Assembly (NCBI RefSeq): GCF_013415905.1
Contig: NZ_CP058909.1
Location: 3,162,001 to 3,226,000 of the forward strand
Direction of reading: 5' to 3'
Source: Halosimplex pelagicum
GTDB lineage: Archaea > Halobacteriota > Halobacteria > Halobacteriales > Haloarculaceae
Length of the DNA: 64,000 nt
Positions within the stretch are counted from its first letter, which is position 1. Each line of letters begins with the position of its first letter. Shown piece by piece: positions 9,859 through 18,708 of this stretch. The notes beneath the pieces were generated by a model, which was given only the letters and a program-made list of their open reading frames with translations, did no database searches and was not told where the DNA came from. The position numbers and the translations under genes were made by a program.

Positions 9859-12540
9859 ATGTCCGAGCAATCCGGATCTTCGTCGGACCAGCAGGAACGG
9901 ACGGAACTCCCCATCGAACGCGGGTTCCCCATTGAGCGTGTCAACGAAATCGCCGCGAAGGAGGGACGGGCGAAGATGTACTATCGTCCGATATACACGA
10001 TGCACAAGTGGTGGGCACGCCGACTCGGCTGCGTCTTCCGCGCTATCTCACTCTACACGCTGCTGGACGACCCGGAGAAGGTTTCGGTGTTCGAGCCCGG
10101 TCACGAGGGGGAGACGCTCGCCGGCTACGGCGACGACGCCGACGGCGGCCCGGAGGTGGACATCGCGTCGTTGCTCGAACGCGTGGATATGTCCGATCCC
10201 GAGAGCCTATGGGAGCTATACCCCAAGGATGTCCGCGTTGAGGACAAGAAGGTCCTCGACCCGTTCATGGGTGGCGGCACCTCGCTCGTCGAAGCCTCGC
10301 GCTTCGGCGCTGAGGTCGTTGGCAACGACCTGAACCCCGTCGCGTGGTTCGTCACGAAGAAGGAACTCGAAGCCGGTCAGACCGATGTCGAAAAACTGGA
10401 AGAGGCCTTCGAGCAGGTAAAGGAGGATGTTGCCGACGAGATTACGCAGTACTACAAGACGCCCTGCCCGAACGGCGACCACGAAGCGGACGTGATGTAC
10501 AACTTTTGGGTGAAGGAACTGGAGTGTGTCTCGTGCGATCACACAGTTCCGTTGTTCAGAGACTATCGTGTTGGTAAAGGTCGCTACGAAAACGACGACA
10601 AATATAACGTTCTGTGTCCTGACTGTGGGGAAGTAACGTTCGTAGATGATTGGCAGTCTGAGAGCAGTTGCAACAACTGCGGGAATAGATTTGTACCAAA
10701 GGAGGGGAATGCATCTCGTGGGAAGTATAATTGCCCCCACTGTGGACAGAAATACGGAATCACAGATGCTATTCAAGAACAGAATGGATTCGGTCTTCGT
10801 ATGTATGCTATTGAATATTACTGTCCAACTTGTGACGAAAAAGATGGATTCGGGAGATCTGACGTAAAAGGCTATAAATCTGTAGATCAAGCAGATATCG
10901 ACCGATTTGAAGATGCGAAGGCTGAGTGGGTTGAATCTGATGAACTACATCAATATGTACCGAACGATGAGATTCCATATGGTGCTGTTACAGCAACTGA
11001 TTCAGATCTTAGATACGATGGTCACGATGTATTTAACCACAGTTATAACAGGTGGGCAGATATGTATAACACCAGGCAGCTTCTTTCATTGTCTAAATTA
11101 GCGGATTCGATAGATAATATTGAGGATGACAACATCCAAGAATATCTTCTGTTAGCTCTCAGCGGAACTCTCCGGTCAAACAATCAGATGGTTGGTTATG
11201 ATTACGCATATAATAAAATCACAAACATGTTCAAATCGAATTCGTTTGATCCTCCGCAACAGCCCACGGAGGGTAACGTATGGGGCGCTAAATATGGGAG
11301 AGGGACTTTTGAGGCTATTTTTAACCTTGTGAAGAGCGGCGTTGAGTATGCATCAGCACCGACAGAGAGATTTGTAAAGGATGGTGAGTCCATTGAAACG
11401 TCACCGTTCGAAAAATCGATCGGGGATAACTTTACTATACACCAAGGAGATATGCGAGATCTTGAATTTGATGAAGAATTTGACGCTGTTATAACTGATC
11501 CTCCGTACTATGATAATATTATCTATTCAGAGTTATCAAACTTCTTTTATTCCTGGCTCAAGCCAAGCCTCAGTGAGAAGTACGAGCACTTTACTTGGGA
11601 GAAAACACCTAGTGCTGAGAGTATCGTAGCAAATCCTGCGGAAAAGAAAGGTGAAGAAGAATTTGAGACCGATCTTCACCAAGGATTTTCCAAGATTCGA
11701 GACTGTCTGAAAGATGATGGATTCTTGGCATTTACTTACCACCACAGTGATTCTGAATCATGGGGTGGCTTATTAGAGTCCGTTTGTGATGTCGGCTTTG
11801 AGGTCACAGCGACCTATCCAATATCAGCAGATATTAACAAACTCACAAAAGGCGAGGCCGTCTCCTTTGACATCGTCGTCGTCGCACGCCCCATTGATGA
11901 CACACAGCCGGCCTCGTGGAACTCCCTCCGCCGGGATATCTATCGTACGGCCCGACGTACCCGCCAACAACTCGAAGAGAGCCGAGAGCTCTCCCGTGGT
12001 GACATCGGCGTCATGGAAATGGGCGCGTGTTTCCGCGAGTACTCCAAGCACCACGGGAAAGTCCAACGTGACGGCGATATTATGGACGCTAAGGAGGTCG
12101 TCCAAGAGATCTACGGTATCATCCAAGAGGCTAGCGACATTGGCGTCGAGGACGTGTTCATCGACCTGCTGGACACGTCGAACGTCTCCTACGACGACGT
12201 GAACAAGCTCTCCCGCGGGACCAACGCCACTCCGGACGACCTCAAGGAGATGCACCTGTACAACCAGGACGACGGCTTCGAACTCGGGACGTGGGACAAC
12301 GAGAAGCGCCAGGCGTACATCCAGGAGCGCGTTAACGGCGACGGCGGCGATCACCTCTCGAATCTCGACAAACTCCAGTTCCTCCGGTACCGCTATGAGA
12401 AGGGGCAGGCCGTCCAGAACTACGTCGAAAAGTGGGACGTCGACGACGATCTGCGCGAGTTGGCTGGCCGGCTCGCCGACGTGACCGGTGACGACACCTA
12501 TACGCGGGTGCTCGGCGACCGCGATATCACGAGCTACTAA
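9859..12540 (+). CDS. DUF1156 family DNA methyltransferase
   Basis: An 893-residue protein. The N-terminus (residues 18-60) has the DUF1156 signature with IERGFPIERVNEIAAKEG and HKWWARR. The SAM-binding motif DPFMGGGTS is at residues 134-142, and the amino-methyltransferase catalytic motif DPPYYDN is at 547-553. The region between them carries about five CxxC zinc-ribbon pairs. It should methylate adenine N6 or cytosine N4 of host DNA and so mark self within the DUF499/SNF2 defence set. Base composition is strikingly uneven: the first 230 codons and the last 220 are GC-rich, whereas roughly 10.55-11.86 kb is AT-rich (22 of 60 bases G+C at 11041-11100 against 41 of 60 at 10261-10320). This suggests a replaced target-recognition core. 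Confidence 0.85.
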   Translation: MSEQSGSSSDQQERTELPIERGFPIERVNEIAAKEGRAKMYYRPIYTMHKWWARRLGCVFRAISLYTLLDDPEKVSVFEPGHEGETLAGYGDDADGGPEVDIASLLERVDMSDPESLWELYPKDVRVEDKKVLDPFMGGGTSLVEASRFGAEVVGNDLNPVAWFVTKKELEAGQTDVEKLEEAFEQVKEDVADEITQYYKTPCPNGDHEADVMYNFWVKELECVSCDHTVPLFRDYRVGKGRYENDDKYNVLCPDCGEVTFVDDWQSESSCNNCGNRFVPKEGNASRGKYNCPHCGQKYGITDAIQEQNGFGLRMYAIEYYCPTCDEKDGFGRSDVKGYKSVDQADIDRFEDAKAEWVESDELHQYVPNDEIPYGAVTATDSDLRYDGHDVFNHSYNRWADMYNTRQLLSLSKLADSIDNIEDDNIQEYLLLALSGTLRSNNQMVGYDYAYNKITNMFKSNSFDPPQQPTEGNVWGAKYGRGTFEAIFNLVKSGVEYASAPTERFVKDGESIETSPFEKSIGDNFTIHQGDMRDLEFDEEFDAVITDPPYYDNIIYSELSNFFYSWLKPSLSEKYEHFTWEKTPSAESIVANPAEKKGEEEFETDLHQGFSKIRDCLKDDGFLAFTYHHSDSESWGGLLESVCDVGFEVTATYPISADINKLTKGEAVSFDIVVVARPIDDTQPASWNSLRRDIYRTARRTRQQLEESRELSRGDIGVMEMGACFREYSKHHGKVQRDGDIMDAKEVVQEIYGIIQEASDIGVEDVFIDLLDTSNVSYDDVNKLSRGTNATPDDLKEMHLYNQDDGFELGTWDNEKRQAYIQERVNGDGGDHLSNLDKLQFLRYRYEKGQAVQNYVEKWDVDDDLRELAGRLADVTGDDTYTRVLGDRDITSY

Positions 12541-12608
12541 CCGATCTCTCAGTCTGTATTCTGTCGTTTCTCCCTCATATGTGGCCCCGATAATCCGGTC
12601 AAGGGATA

Positions 12609-12620
12609 GAAATTTATTAA
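12609..12620 (+). promoter_or_regulatory. TATA-like element upstream of small membrane gene
   Basis: AAATTTATTAATT-like tract 20-31 nt upstream of the ATG at 12640, the position expected for a leaderless haloarchaeal promoter. It suggests transcription independent of the methyltransferase gene. Confidence 0.4.
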
Positions 12621-12639
12621 TTGGACACCATTTGGAAAT

Positions 12640-12948
12640 ATGCGCCGCAATCGTGGTGCAGTAAAGTACGCGGGTGGGGTGGCGACCTCCCGAGTCGGGT
12701 TAGTGAATATGTATATCTACGGAGGGACCGTTCTCTCGCTTGCGACCTTCGTGCTCGGTTTATTGGCATCCGGTTCAGTAGAAGCCGCGCTCAATGCCGT
12801 CATGGAGTTTTATATCAGTCGAGTGGTCCCGTGGCCACTTGACGAGCTCCTGCTCGCTGAAACTCTGGTGGAGTTAGCGATATCTCACGCCATTACGATC
12901 GGTGTTGGACTGTTCGTCGCCACGTCGAAATGGTGGAAAAACGTGTGA
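12640..12948 (+). CDS. small membrane protein, unknown
   Basis: A 102-residue protein with two or three hydrophobic segments, about residues 25-45, 50-65 and 78-96, and basic ends. It lies 100 nt after the methyltransferase and just before two further small genes on the same strand, with its own TATA-like element. No family is recognised. A membrane-acting accessory of the neighbouring defence genes is possible but unsupported beyond position. Confidence 0.5.
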   Translation: MRRNRGAVKYAGGVATSRVGLVNMYIYGGTVLSLATFVLGLLASGSVEAALNAVMEFYISRVVPWPLDELLLAETLVELAISHAITIGVGLFVATSKWWKNV

Positions 12949-12967
12949 GCAACTATTTTACGTATGA

Positions 12968-13372
12968 ATGAGAGATTACGGATTAGCAATGGCAGGCCCT
13001 GGCCAGATCCCCGGCCGCTACAATCTCGTCATTGAAGGGGAACACGACGAGTTCGATCATCAGATACCGGTCGACGAATTTCTCCAGTGTCTCAAAGACG
13101 ACGATGTCCCTGACGAAGTGAGCGTCGTCGGCCTCGCGGATGCGTTCGACGATGGCGACCTCGCAAAAGAACTCGCCCGCGAGATGGATCGCCGAGCGAA
13201 CGACCTTGAGTACCAGAATCCAACGGTACAATTCGTCGTCGACGGTTCGTTCCACCGACAGGGCAAGACCTACGATCTGCGCGACGGCGACAACCTCCAC
13301 TCCCTACAAGAGGTGTTCGGCCCGCAACTAGAGCGGAAAGGAGACGGGGATTGGCTGGTCTCACCGTTCTAA
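12968..13372 (+). CDS. small acidic protein of the defence operon, unknown
   Basis: Up to 134 residues. An ATG at 12989 (MAGPGQIPGRYN) is an equally plausible start and gives 127 residues. The protein is acidic, with no cysteines beyond one and no membrane segment. The pattern of alternating strands and helices suggests a small globular fold, with a C-terminal FGPQLERKGDGDWLVSPF tail. It follows the small membrane gene by 19 nt. In bacterial DUF499/DUF1156 clusters a small DUF3780 protein is often present; I see no motif that would identify this one as such. Confidence 0.5.
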   Translation: MRDYGLAMAGPGQIPGRYNLVIEGEHDEFDHQIPVDEFLQCLKDDDVPDEVSVVGLADAFDDGDLAKELAREMDRRANDLEYQNPTVQFVVDGSFHRQGKTYDLRDGDNLHSLQEVFGPQLERKGDGDWLVSPF

Positions 13373-13443
13373 ATCCACTGGCCTCACTGGTGATCCACAA
13401 CTGTGAGTTCGGGGTTTAATACCACTGTCTGGATAGGGTGTGT

Positions 13444-14427
13444 ATGGCAATTCTCCATGAATATGTTCCATCCAGTGAGAACGACGGCTACTATATTTAC
13501 GATGCATACGACGGGAGGAATATCACTTATCAGGTCTCAGCGTTTGCGCGAGATGTTCTTGAGATCTTAGACAGTTGTGCCGTTGAGGAGAAAGTCCCTC
13601 CTGAGGTGTTCCATACGCTTCGTGGTTTGGATCTAATCTACACAGGGGAGACCGGTGTTGAAACCTATAACGAGCTAATAGATATCCCTACCAATGGACA
13701 GCCGAAACGTCTACCAGCATCTGAGCGAGAAATATTCTTCGAGAGTTTGCTCTCCAGAAATGACTTAGATGTAGACGAGCGCGAGAATATCCAGAATTAC
13801 GTCGAAAAGAACCAGATCGAAAATTCTACTGAAGCGAACTCGCAAGCCGAATGGGCTCCAGAACCACCGCATTCGGATTCATATCAAGGGCGAGTCGCAA
13901 GGACGTTTCAAGATGATGAGTGGGGTTTCATAGAAACAAGAACCGATGATGTGGATGAAGACGTCTTTTTCCACCAGAGTATGTTTGAAGATATGAGTCT
14001 GAAGACAAATATGCGTGTGGAATTCTCGTATCAACCGACGTCAGAGGGACTTGAGATCACGCACGTTAAACCTCTGACCGATGCGCTTGGTCGTAAGCTA
14101 AAAGATAGGAATTCACAAGATTTGGATTCGGATACAGAACCTCGTGATGACTCTACAGTGGGGATCTCTGAACTATCTGTAGGAGACTATGTTGAAGCGA
14201 AAATTGACCACGCGAAGGGAAAGAAGGGAATCGGGACAAAGGGATATCTGCACATCCACCACCGCCGCGGGTCCGGAGCTCAATATATACACATTTCCTC
14301 AAAAGGCAATCCAGTACCCGTCAATAAATGGGTTGTCGTCAAAATAATGGAAGTAAATCAGGGCCATGCTATGGCTAAAATGAAATCACCGCCAGAGAAT
14401 ATAGATCCTCCCTTGTATATGCCATAG
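13444..14427 (+). CDS. cold-shock-domain protein with additional C-terminal domain
   Basis: A 327-residue protein, ATG at 13444. The N-terminal 80 residues look like a small winged or peptide-binding module (YQVSAFARDVLEIL). Residues about 146-209 are a cold-shock domain: GRVARTFQDDEWGFI followed by DVFFHQSMF is the RNP1/RNP2-like nucleic-acid face. After an acidic linker, residues 240-325 form a second beta-rich domain (SVGDYVEAKI, VVVKIMEV) resembling a TRAM or OB fold. Stand-alone haloarchaeal CspA proteins are about 64 residues, so this is an unusual multidomain form. It probably binds single-stranded nucleic acid. Lower GC than its neighbours suggests recent acquisition. Confidence 0.65.
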   Translation: MAILHEYVPSSENDGYYIYDAYDGRNITYQVSAFARDVLEILDSCAVEEKVPPEVFHTLRGLDLIYTGETGVETYNELIDIPTNGQPKRLPASEREIFFESLLSRNDLDVDERENIQNYVEKNQIENSTEANSQAEWAPEPPHSDSYQGRVARTFQDDEWGFIETRTDDVDEDVFFHQSMFEDMSLKTNMRVEFSYQPTSEGLEITHVKPLTDALGRKLKDRNSQDLDSDTEPRDDSTVGISELSVGDYVEAKIDHAKGKKGIGTKGYLHIHHRRGSGAQYIHISSKGNPVPVNKWVVVKIMEVNQGHAMAKMKSPPENIDPPLYMP

Positions 14428-14479
14428 GCAGCCACAGGCAGCCACATCGGAATACGACACCAGGACCCGTCACAAGAGG

Positions 14480-16240
14480 TTACAGTAATTTCAATGGCCC
14501 CTCTTTTTCTACTTCCCCGGTACCGTTCACAAGGAAGTACAGGTCGATCCATTCTTCCCCGTTATCACGGCAGAACACCGGGACACACGTCGTTGTGTGT
14601 TCGTATCGATCCTCACATCGCGTTTCGATCTGGTCCCGTGTCCAGTCCCCTTCCTGCTCTAGATCGTACCGGTTCCGAACTTCGTAGGAATGTTCGTCCG
14701 CTGCGGCCTTGAGAACCCGCAGTGAGAAGTCCTGTGCGTCTCTGAACGTGAACGGTCCGCCCCTCTCTTTCGCGCTGCTCAGGTCGGTTTCGTCGACTCC
14801 ATCGAGACACAATTCGTTCTCGGCGACGGCTCGGAACGCGTCCAGTTCCGGAACGTCCTCTACGAGCACTTCGTGGAGATACTCGTGGACGGCGCTCCCG
14901 TAGGCGTCGAGAGAGAACTCTCCCTCCGGAGAGAGTATCTGTAACTCCGCGCCAGTCTGTACGACTCGTCGACGCTTCGGTTCGAGTAGCGGACACAGGA
15001 ACGCCAGCCGGTCCGAATCGAGGAGATACGCGTAGCTGAACAGCCGCGACCGTGACGAAGAGTCCACGACCGGATCGTGGTCCTCATCATAGTACTTCGA
15101 GTCCAGTACCGCGAGGGTCTCATCTCCCTCCTGTAGCGCATGGTCCGGCTGGTGGTATACGCTCCCCTCACCTTCGAACGGGTTCACCGAAGGTGAGCGG
15201 ACAGGCGTCACGTCGTCGAGTTCGTCTAAGTGGTCGTAGGACTTGATGTGCGATAGCTCGCGCTCGATGACGACCTGCGAGTACTGTTCGAACAGCGACT
15301 CCATGTTCAGCACGTAGTCTACGACCAGTTCTCGGGGACCGTCACGGAGTTGCTGGCCAAGCGACGACGACAAGACGGCCTTGGACACGTCGAACGCTTT
15401 CCGGTAGTACCGACGTTGTCGCGGAAGGTCGTTGAGTGTGAGCTTGCGGTACGCGTCCATCCGGTCCAGATCGCTGCTGACACCCATACTTTCCAAACGC
15501 TCCACTTCCCGGTGGACCTCCGAGAATATCCGGTCGTACGCCGGATGCTCGTTCTCTGTAGCGTTCTGCCGGAAGAGTCGGAGTAGCGTCTGTCCGGCGT
15601 AGTGAATCAGCGAGTTCGCCGCGTTATCGTGCTCTGTCTCGTTGCGGATCCACTGCGGTTCCAGGGTTCCCCGCGCGTGGTTCAACAGTGTTTGCTCGAC
15701 ATCGATCTCACCTTGACCGTCGATACTGTTGATCCGTTGAATGACCAGGTCCCGTATGTAGCCGTTGCGCCGGATGGTCTCTAGACCGTCGAGATAGTTG
15801 ATGGCCAGAACGACGAACACGTCGTCGAGGTGGATGTCGTCAGAGAGGAAATCCTGCAGCGGAACGCCGTGATACTTGACCGATCGGTTCTGGTCGTAGA
15901 CCGCGAGCAGCATGTCGAAAATGTACTCCCACTCGACTTTGGGGTCCACTTGGACTTTCGACGACGGTGTTAAACTCACGACCCCGACGATATCGGTCGC
16001 CTCGACGTGGAGGACATCGTCTTCTTCGCCGTCGACGGTGACGGTCACGACCTCGTACTCCCGCTCGGAGTCGAGTGCAGACTGGCTCTTAGTGTAGACG
16101 CCGGGACTCTCGCGCGTGAACGACGCTCTACGGAGCTGGTCAGTGATAGACGATGGACACCCCTCGATCCGTATCTCACCCCGCTCAGGGACGTTGAAGG
16201 TCTCCTGTCCGAACTGGTAGACGTCGTCGACGGCGCTCAT
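14480..16240 (-). CDS. McrC-like restriction subunit with PD-(D/E)XK nuclease
   Basis: A 586-residue protein whose ATG overlaps the stop of the McrB-like gene (ATGA). The N-terminal third has the McrC-type VGVVSLTPSSKVQVDPK segment. The C-terminal half contains the nuclease site AVLDSKYYDED, with D380 and K382 forming the (D/E)xK part. The last 100 residues are an extra domain not found in minimal McrC. In McrBC the GTPase translocates and McrC cuts modified DNA. Here the pair may cut invading DNA bearing foreign modification. It is convergent with the DUF1156 operon. The assignment as McrC-like is good; substrate is not knowable from sequence. Confidence 0.75.
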   Translation of the reverse strand: MSAVDDVYQFGQETFNVPERGEIRIEGCPSSITDQLRRASFTRESPGVYTKSQSALDSEREYEVVTVTVDGEEDDVLHVEATDIVGVVSLTPSSKVQVDPKVEWEYIFDMLLAVYDQNRSVKYHGVPLQDFLSDDIHLDDVFVVLAINYLDGLETIRRNGYIRDLVIQRINSIDGQGEIDVEQTLLNHARGTLEPQWIRNETEHDNAANSLIHYAGQTLLRLFRQNATENEHPAYDRIFSEVHREVERLESMGVSSDLDRMDAYRKLTLNDLPRQRRYYRKAFDVSKAVLSSSLGQQLRDGPRELVVDYVLNMESLFEQYSQVVIERELSHIKSYDHLDELDDVTPVRSPSVNPFEGEGSVYHQPDHALQEGDETLAVLDSKYYDEDHDPVVDSSSRSRLFSYAYLLDSDRLAFLCPLLEPKRRRVVQTGAELQILSPEGEFSLDAYGSAVHEYLHEVLVEDVPELDAFRAVAENELCLDGVDETDLSSAKERGGPFTFRDAQDFSLRVLKAAADEHSYEVRNRYDLEQEGDWTRDQIETRCEDRYEHTTTCVPVFCRDNGEEWIDLYFLVNGTGEVEKEGPLKLL

Positions 16241-17469
16241 TGGTCATAGGAACCCATCTGGCGACGCTCCTGTTCGAGCTCTCGCTCCGCGAGTTCAGCG
16301 GCCGGGGAGAGGTCAAACTCATCGAATTCATCGTTCAGCGCACGATAATGCTGGACGATACGCTCCATCTGCGGGAACGCTGCGGAGTTCAGGAGCCGGG
16401 GAACGACGTACGTCCGGAACGCTTGTCCGACTGCAGCTGTCTGGTCGTGCTCGTACTCGCCTCCCTCCCGGCAGGCGACGCCGAGGAATACCGCAACGTC
16501 GCGGTAGTGCATCGGTCCAAACCGCATGATCGCCCCTTGCGACGTCGCCTCGTGTCCGTGATTGATGCCCTCGTAGTCGCGCTCGAAGAGACGGAGGATG
16601 TCGCTGTCGACGAGATCAGACTGGTCGGTGACGTGGGTGGTGATCCAGTCTTTGAACAGCTGGCGGCGCTTGTCCTCCTCGTACTCATCGAGTTCGATCA
16701 TCGCAAACCGGCGGGTGATCGCGTTGTCGAGTTCGTTCACCGTCCGGTCGGACATGTTCATCGTACAGATGATATTCACCCGCTCGTCGAGTTCGATAGT
16801 CTCGCCCTCGTCGGTCTCGAAGATCGTCTGGTGCGGGTTCTCGATGGCCGTGTAGAGTGGGCCGAAGATTTTGGAGATATCTGCTCGGGTGATCTCGTCC
16901 AGGATGACGCCGTACTCGACGTCGAACGTCCTGGCACGCTGGACCGCTTCGGAAACGCAACCGAGTTTGGTTCGATAACTCAAGTCGTCTCCAGTGTAGT
17001 CCGGGCTGACCCCACCGATGATGTCCGACGGCGTCCACGAGGGCGTAGCCGTGTTGAGCGTGTACCCGATCCCGGTTTCCCGAGCGAGCTGCTTGGCGAA
17101 GGTCGTCTTTCCTGTCCCGGTCGGTCCGTAGAGAACGACCGGCTTCCCTGCTTCAAGAGCGACCTTCGCGTTCCGTTCCACGTCCCGCGGTACCAGAATA
17201 TCCTCGGGCGTCTCGTCGCCCCGAAGACTCACGATGCGCTTGAGACGGTCAGAGGCGATCGATGATTCAAGGACGGCCTTCCTGACCGCGCCGAGGCCCC
17301 GCTTTCCGTCGTGGACGCTGTCTAATTCCTGGTCTTCGATGAGGTATTCGAGAACATCTTCGTTTTCGGCGTTCTGGATCGCATCTACGACGTCGTCTTC
17401 GACACGTCGGAGAATATCGATCTCGTCTTCGGCGTCAGCGCGAGAATACGTCTCGTCAGAGGATGCCAT
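16237..17469 (-). CDS. McrB-like AAA+ ATPase
   Basis: A 410-residue AAA+ protein. Walker A is GPTGTGKT at residues 115-122, Walker B is GVILDEITRAD near 188, and the McrB-type sensor-1 segment IICTMNMSDRTVNELDNAITRRF follows. In McrB proteins the MNxxD signature supports GTP use, and here the equivalent is MNMSD, so GTP rather than ATP may be the fuel. No N-terminal DNA-binding domain such as DUF3578 is evident; the first 110 residues are helical and acidic. It is the first gene of a two-gene operon with the overlapping McrC-like nuclease. Confidence 0.75.
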   Translation of the reverse strand: MASSDETYSRADAEDEIDILRRVEDDVVDAIQNAENEDVLEYLIEDQELDSVHDGKRGLGAVRKAVLESSIASDRLKRIVSLRGDETPEDILVPRDVERNAKVALEAGKPVVLYGPTGTGKTTFAKQLARETGIGYTLNTATPSWTPSDIIGGVSPDYTGDDLSYRTKLGCVSEAVQRARTFDVEYGVILDEITRADISKIFGPLYTAIENPHQTIFETDEGETIELDERVNIICTMNMSDRTVNELDNAITRRFAMIELDEYEEDKRRQLFKDWITTHVTDQSDLVDSDILRLFERDYEGINHGHEATSQGAIMRFGPMHYRDVAVFLGVACREGGEYEHDQTAAVGQAFRTYVVPRLLNSAAFPQMERIVQHYRALNDEFDEFDLSPAAELAERELEQERRQMGSYDQ

Positions 17470-17686
17470 TTACAAAGACACGTCGATGAAACCATATAAA
17501 TCCCACATGAATGCAGGACTCTCGTGATGCCACGACGGTAGTATTCTGACATGAAAGTAGTTGCTCCGACAGTGAATAGCGATATTGGAGCTATTGGCCC
17601 TAATATGTACCGTGAGCGAGTTACAGATGAGATTCTCAGAAAGTGGACTTTTGACTGATCGTAGCCATTGAAGTTATTCCACCAAG

Positions 17687-17977
17687 CTAACCCGATGTGC
17701 TCCAAACTAACGAATTTCCTACTTTTCGACTATTGATGCGACCATCCTCTTCGATAGATTTGAGTCGTGTATATGCTGTTCGCCGGGTACACCCCACTTC
17801 TTCAGCTATCTCCGAAGTGCCAGCCATTCCACCAAGTTGCTGAATAGCTTCTAAGAAAGATGAATCTGGATAGCTTGTAGTATATTTTCCAGATTCTTCT
17901 TCACGATCCTTTCCTGGCACAATCGCCCTTTCGTAGACATCAGGTATGTAAATGATGGGTCTTACTGTGTTATCCAT
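17687..17977 (-). CDS. small winged-HTH regulator beside HRAMP locus A
   Basis: A 96-residue protein with a single winged helix-turn-helix in residues 42-92 (GTSEIAEEVGCTRRTAYTRL, then a wing ending KVGNSLVW). It is homologous to the HTH protein at 30962-31192, which ends in KVGNSLAW, and both genes are divergent from an HRAMP operon. Its start codon overlaps a perfect 8-bp inverted repeat, so autoregulation and control of the divergent operon are likely. The DNA-binding function is confident; the target is inferred from position. Confidence 0.75.
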   Translation of the reverse strand: MDNTVRPIIYIPDVYERAIVPGKDREEESGKYTTSYPDSSFLEAIQQLGGMAGTSEIAEEVGCTRRTAYTRLKSIEEDGRINSRKVGNSLVWSTSG

Positions 17978-18030
17978 CTCCTTAGTAGGAGATGGGGAAG
18001 GTTTATACCATTACACAGTGTAGGAGATGG
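17974..18030. promoter_or_regulatory. HRAMP-A promoter with operator repeats
   Basis: The region contains the perfect inverted repeat CCATCTCC-ttagta-GGAGATGG (17974-17995) overlapping the HTH start codon. A TATA-like TTTATACC lies at 18002-18009. A third half-site, GGAGATGG, at 18023-18030 falls at the expected transcription start. The half-sites thus bracket the TATA box. This arrangement suits repression of the HRAMP operon and of the HTH gene itself by the HTH protein. Confidence 0.6.
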
Positions 18031-18124
18031 TGTGGAAACCCGGCCCCTTGAGGCGTAGCAGTTCAGGAAACGCCCGGGCGTCATCACCGCCCGGGCCGGG
18101 CTCCCGCTCCAAATCTGAGAACCC
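18031..18124 (+). ncRNA. structured 5' leader RNA of HRAMP operon A
   Basis: The sequence between the predicted transcription start and the ATG at 18125 is GC-rich and aligns well with the leader of HRAMP operon B. An inner hairpin pairs 18072-18080 (GCCCGGGCG) with 18088-18096 around a 7-nt loop. An outer stem pairs CCCGG at 18039-18043 with CCGGG at 18096-18100, with GGA/TCC below it. A small CC-GG hairpin lies between. In copy B two pairs of the inner stem change on both sides and remain paired. The leader ends AGAACCCATG in both. It could be a regulatory leader, a binding site for the RAMP proteins, or a processed small RNA. Confidence 0.6.
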
Positions 18125-18706
18125 ATGGAAAGCGTAGAACTCGGCGGACAAGAAGCTCACGAACAGTTGATTGAAGACATAAAACAAATAACATTAAAAG
18201 AGGTCGCGGAATGCCAAGTCTGCGGCGAGAAACTCCGGGAAGGCGACGGGCTCGTTGCGTTTGCCTTCCGGCCGGCCGATCAACCGGCCTTCCAAGTCGG
18301 CCACACCAAATGCACCGATTGCCGGCACGAGCCGACGGAATATTTCACGCTCGGCGTGCGCGAACTCGTCGTGGATGGCCGGGTCGGCCGCTGCTCAGAT
18401 CAGGCAACCCAATCCTCCTGGTTAGTCCTGCTGGCTCCGCAGCCTCGCGCTGTCAGTCCTGCTGAGACGGCTACCGTCCACCCATTACCGGGAACAGCGT
18501 GGTTCCGCCAGCCGATCGCGCGGAGCGATATGTACACGGCTGCGGACCACGAAGCGACGCGGAAACCGTGGCAACGTCCGGTAGTCCGGACCGACACTGC
18601 CTCTGAGAACACCCCCGACGCGGACACAGAGACGGACACAACGACTACCGACGCCGTCGAATCGACACCCGATACCCCGACCGACGGTCCGGGGGGTGCG
18701 CGCTGA
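18125..18706 (+). CDS. zinc-finger protein, first gene of HRAMP operon A
   Basis: A 193-residue protein. Residues 30-60 hold a four-cysteine zinc site (CQVC about 30 residues before CTDC), embedded in a beta-rich module. The C-terminal 40 residues are a low-complexity acidic, threonine- and proline-rich tail. Proteins of this kind are frequent on haloarchaeal plasmids and defence islands and have no assigned function. It is 2 nt from the Cas7-like gene. By analogy with type IV systems, whose Csf1 large subunit is also a small zinc-finger protein, it might be a large-subunit surrogate, but no sequence relationship is visible. Locus B has no counterpart. Confidence 0.6.
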   Translation: MESVELGGQEAHEQLIEDIKQITLKEVAECQVCGEKLREGDGLVAFAFRPADQPAFQVGHTKCTDCRHEPTEYFTLGVRELVVDGRVGRCSDQATQSSWLVLLAPQPRAVSPAETATVHPLPGTAWFRQPIARSDMYTAADHEATRKPWQRPVVRTDTASENTPDADTETDTTTTDAVESTPDTPTDGPGGAR

Positions 18707-18708
18707 GG

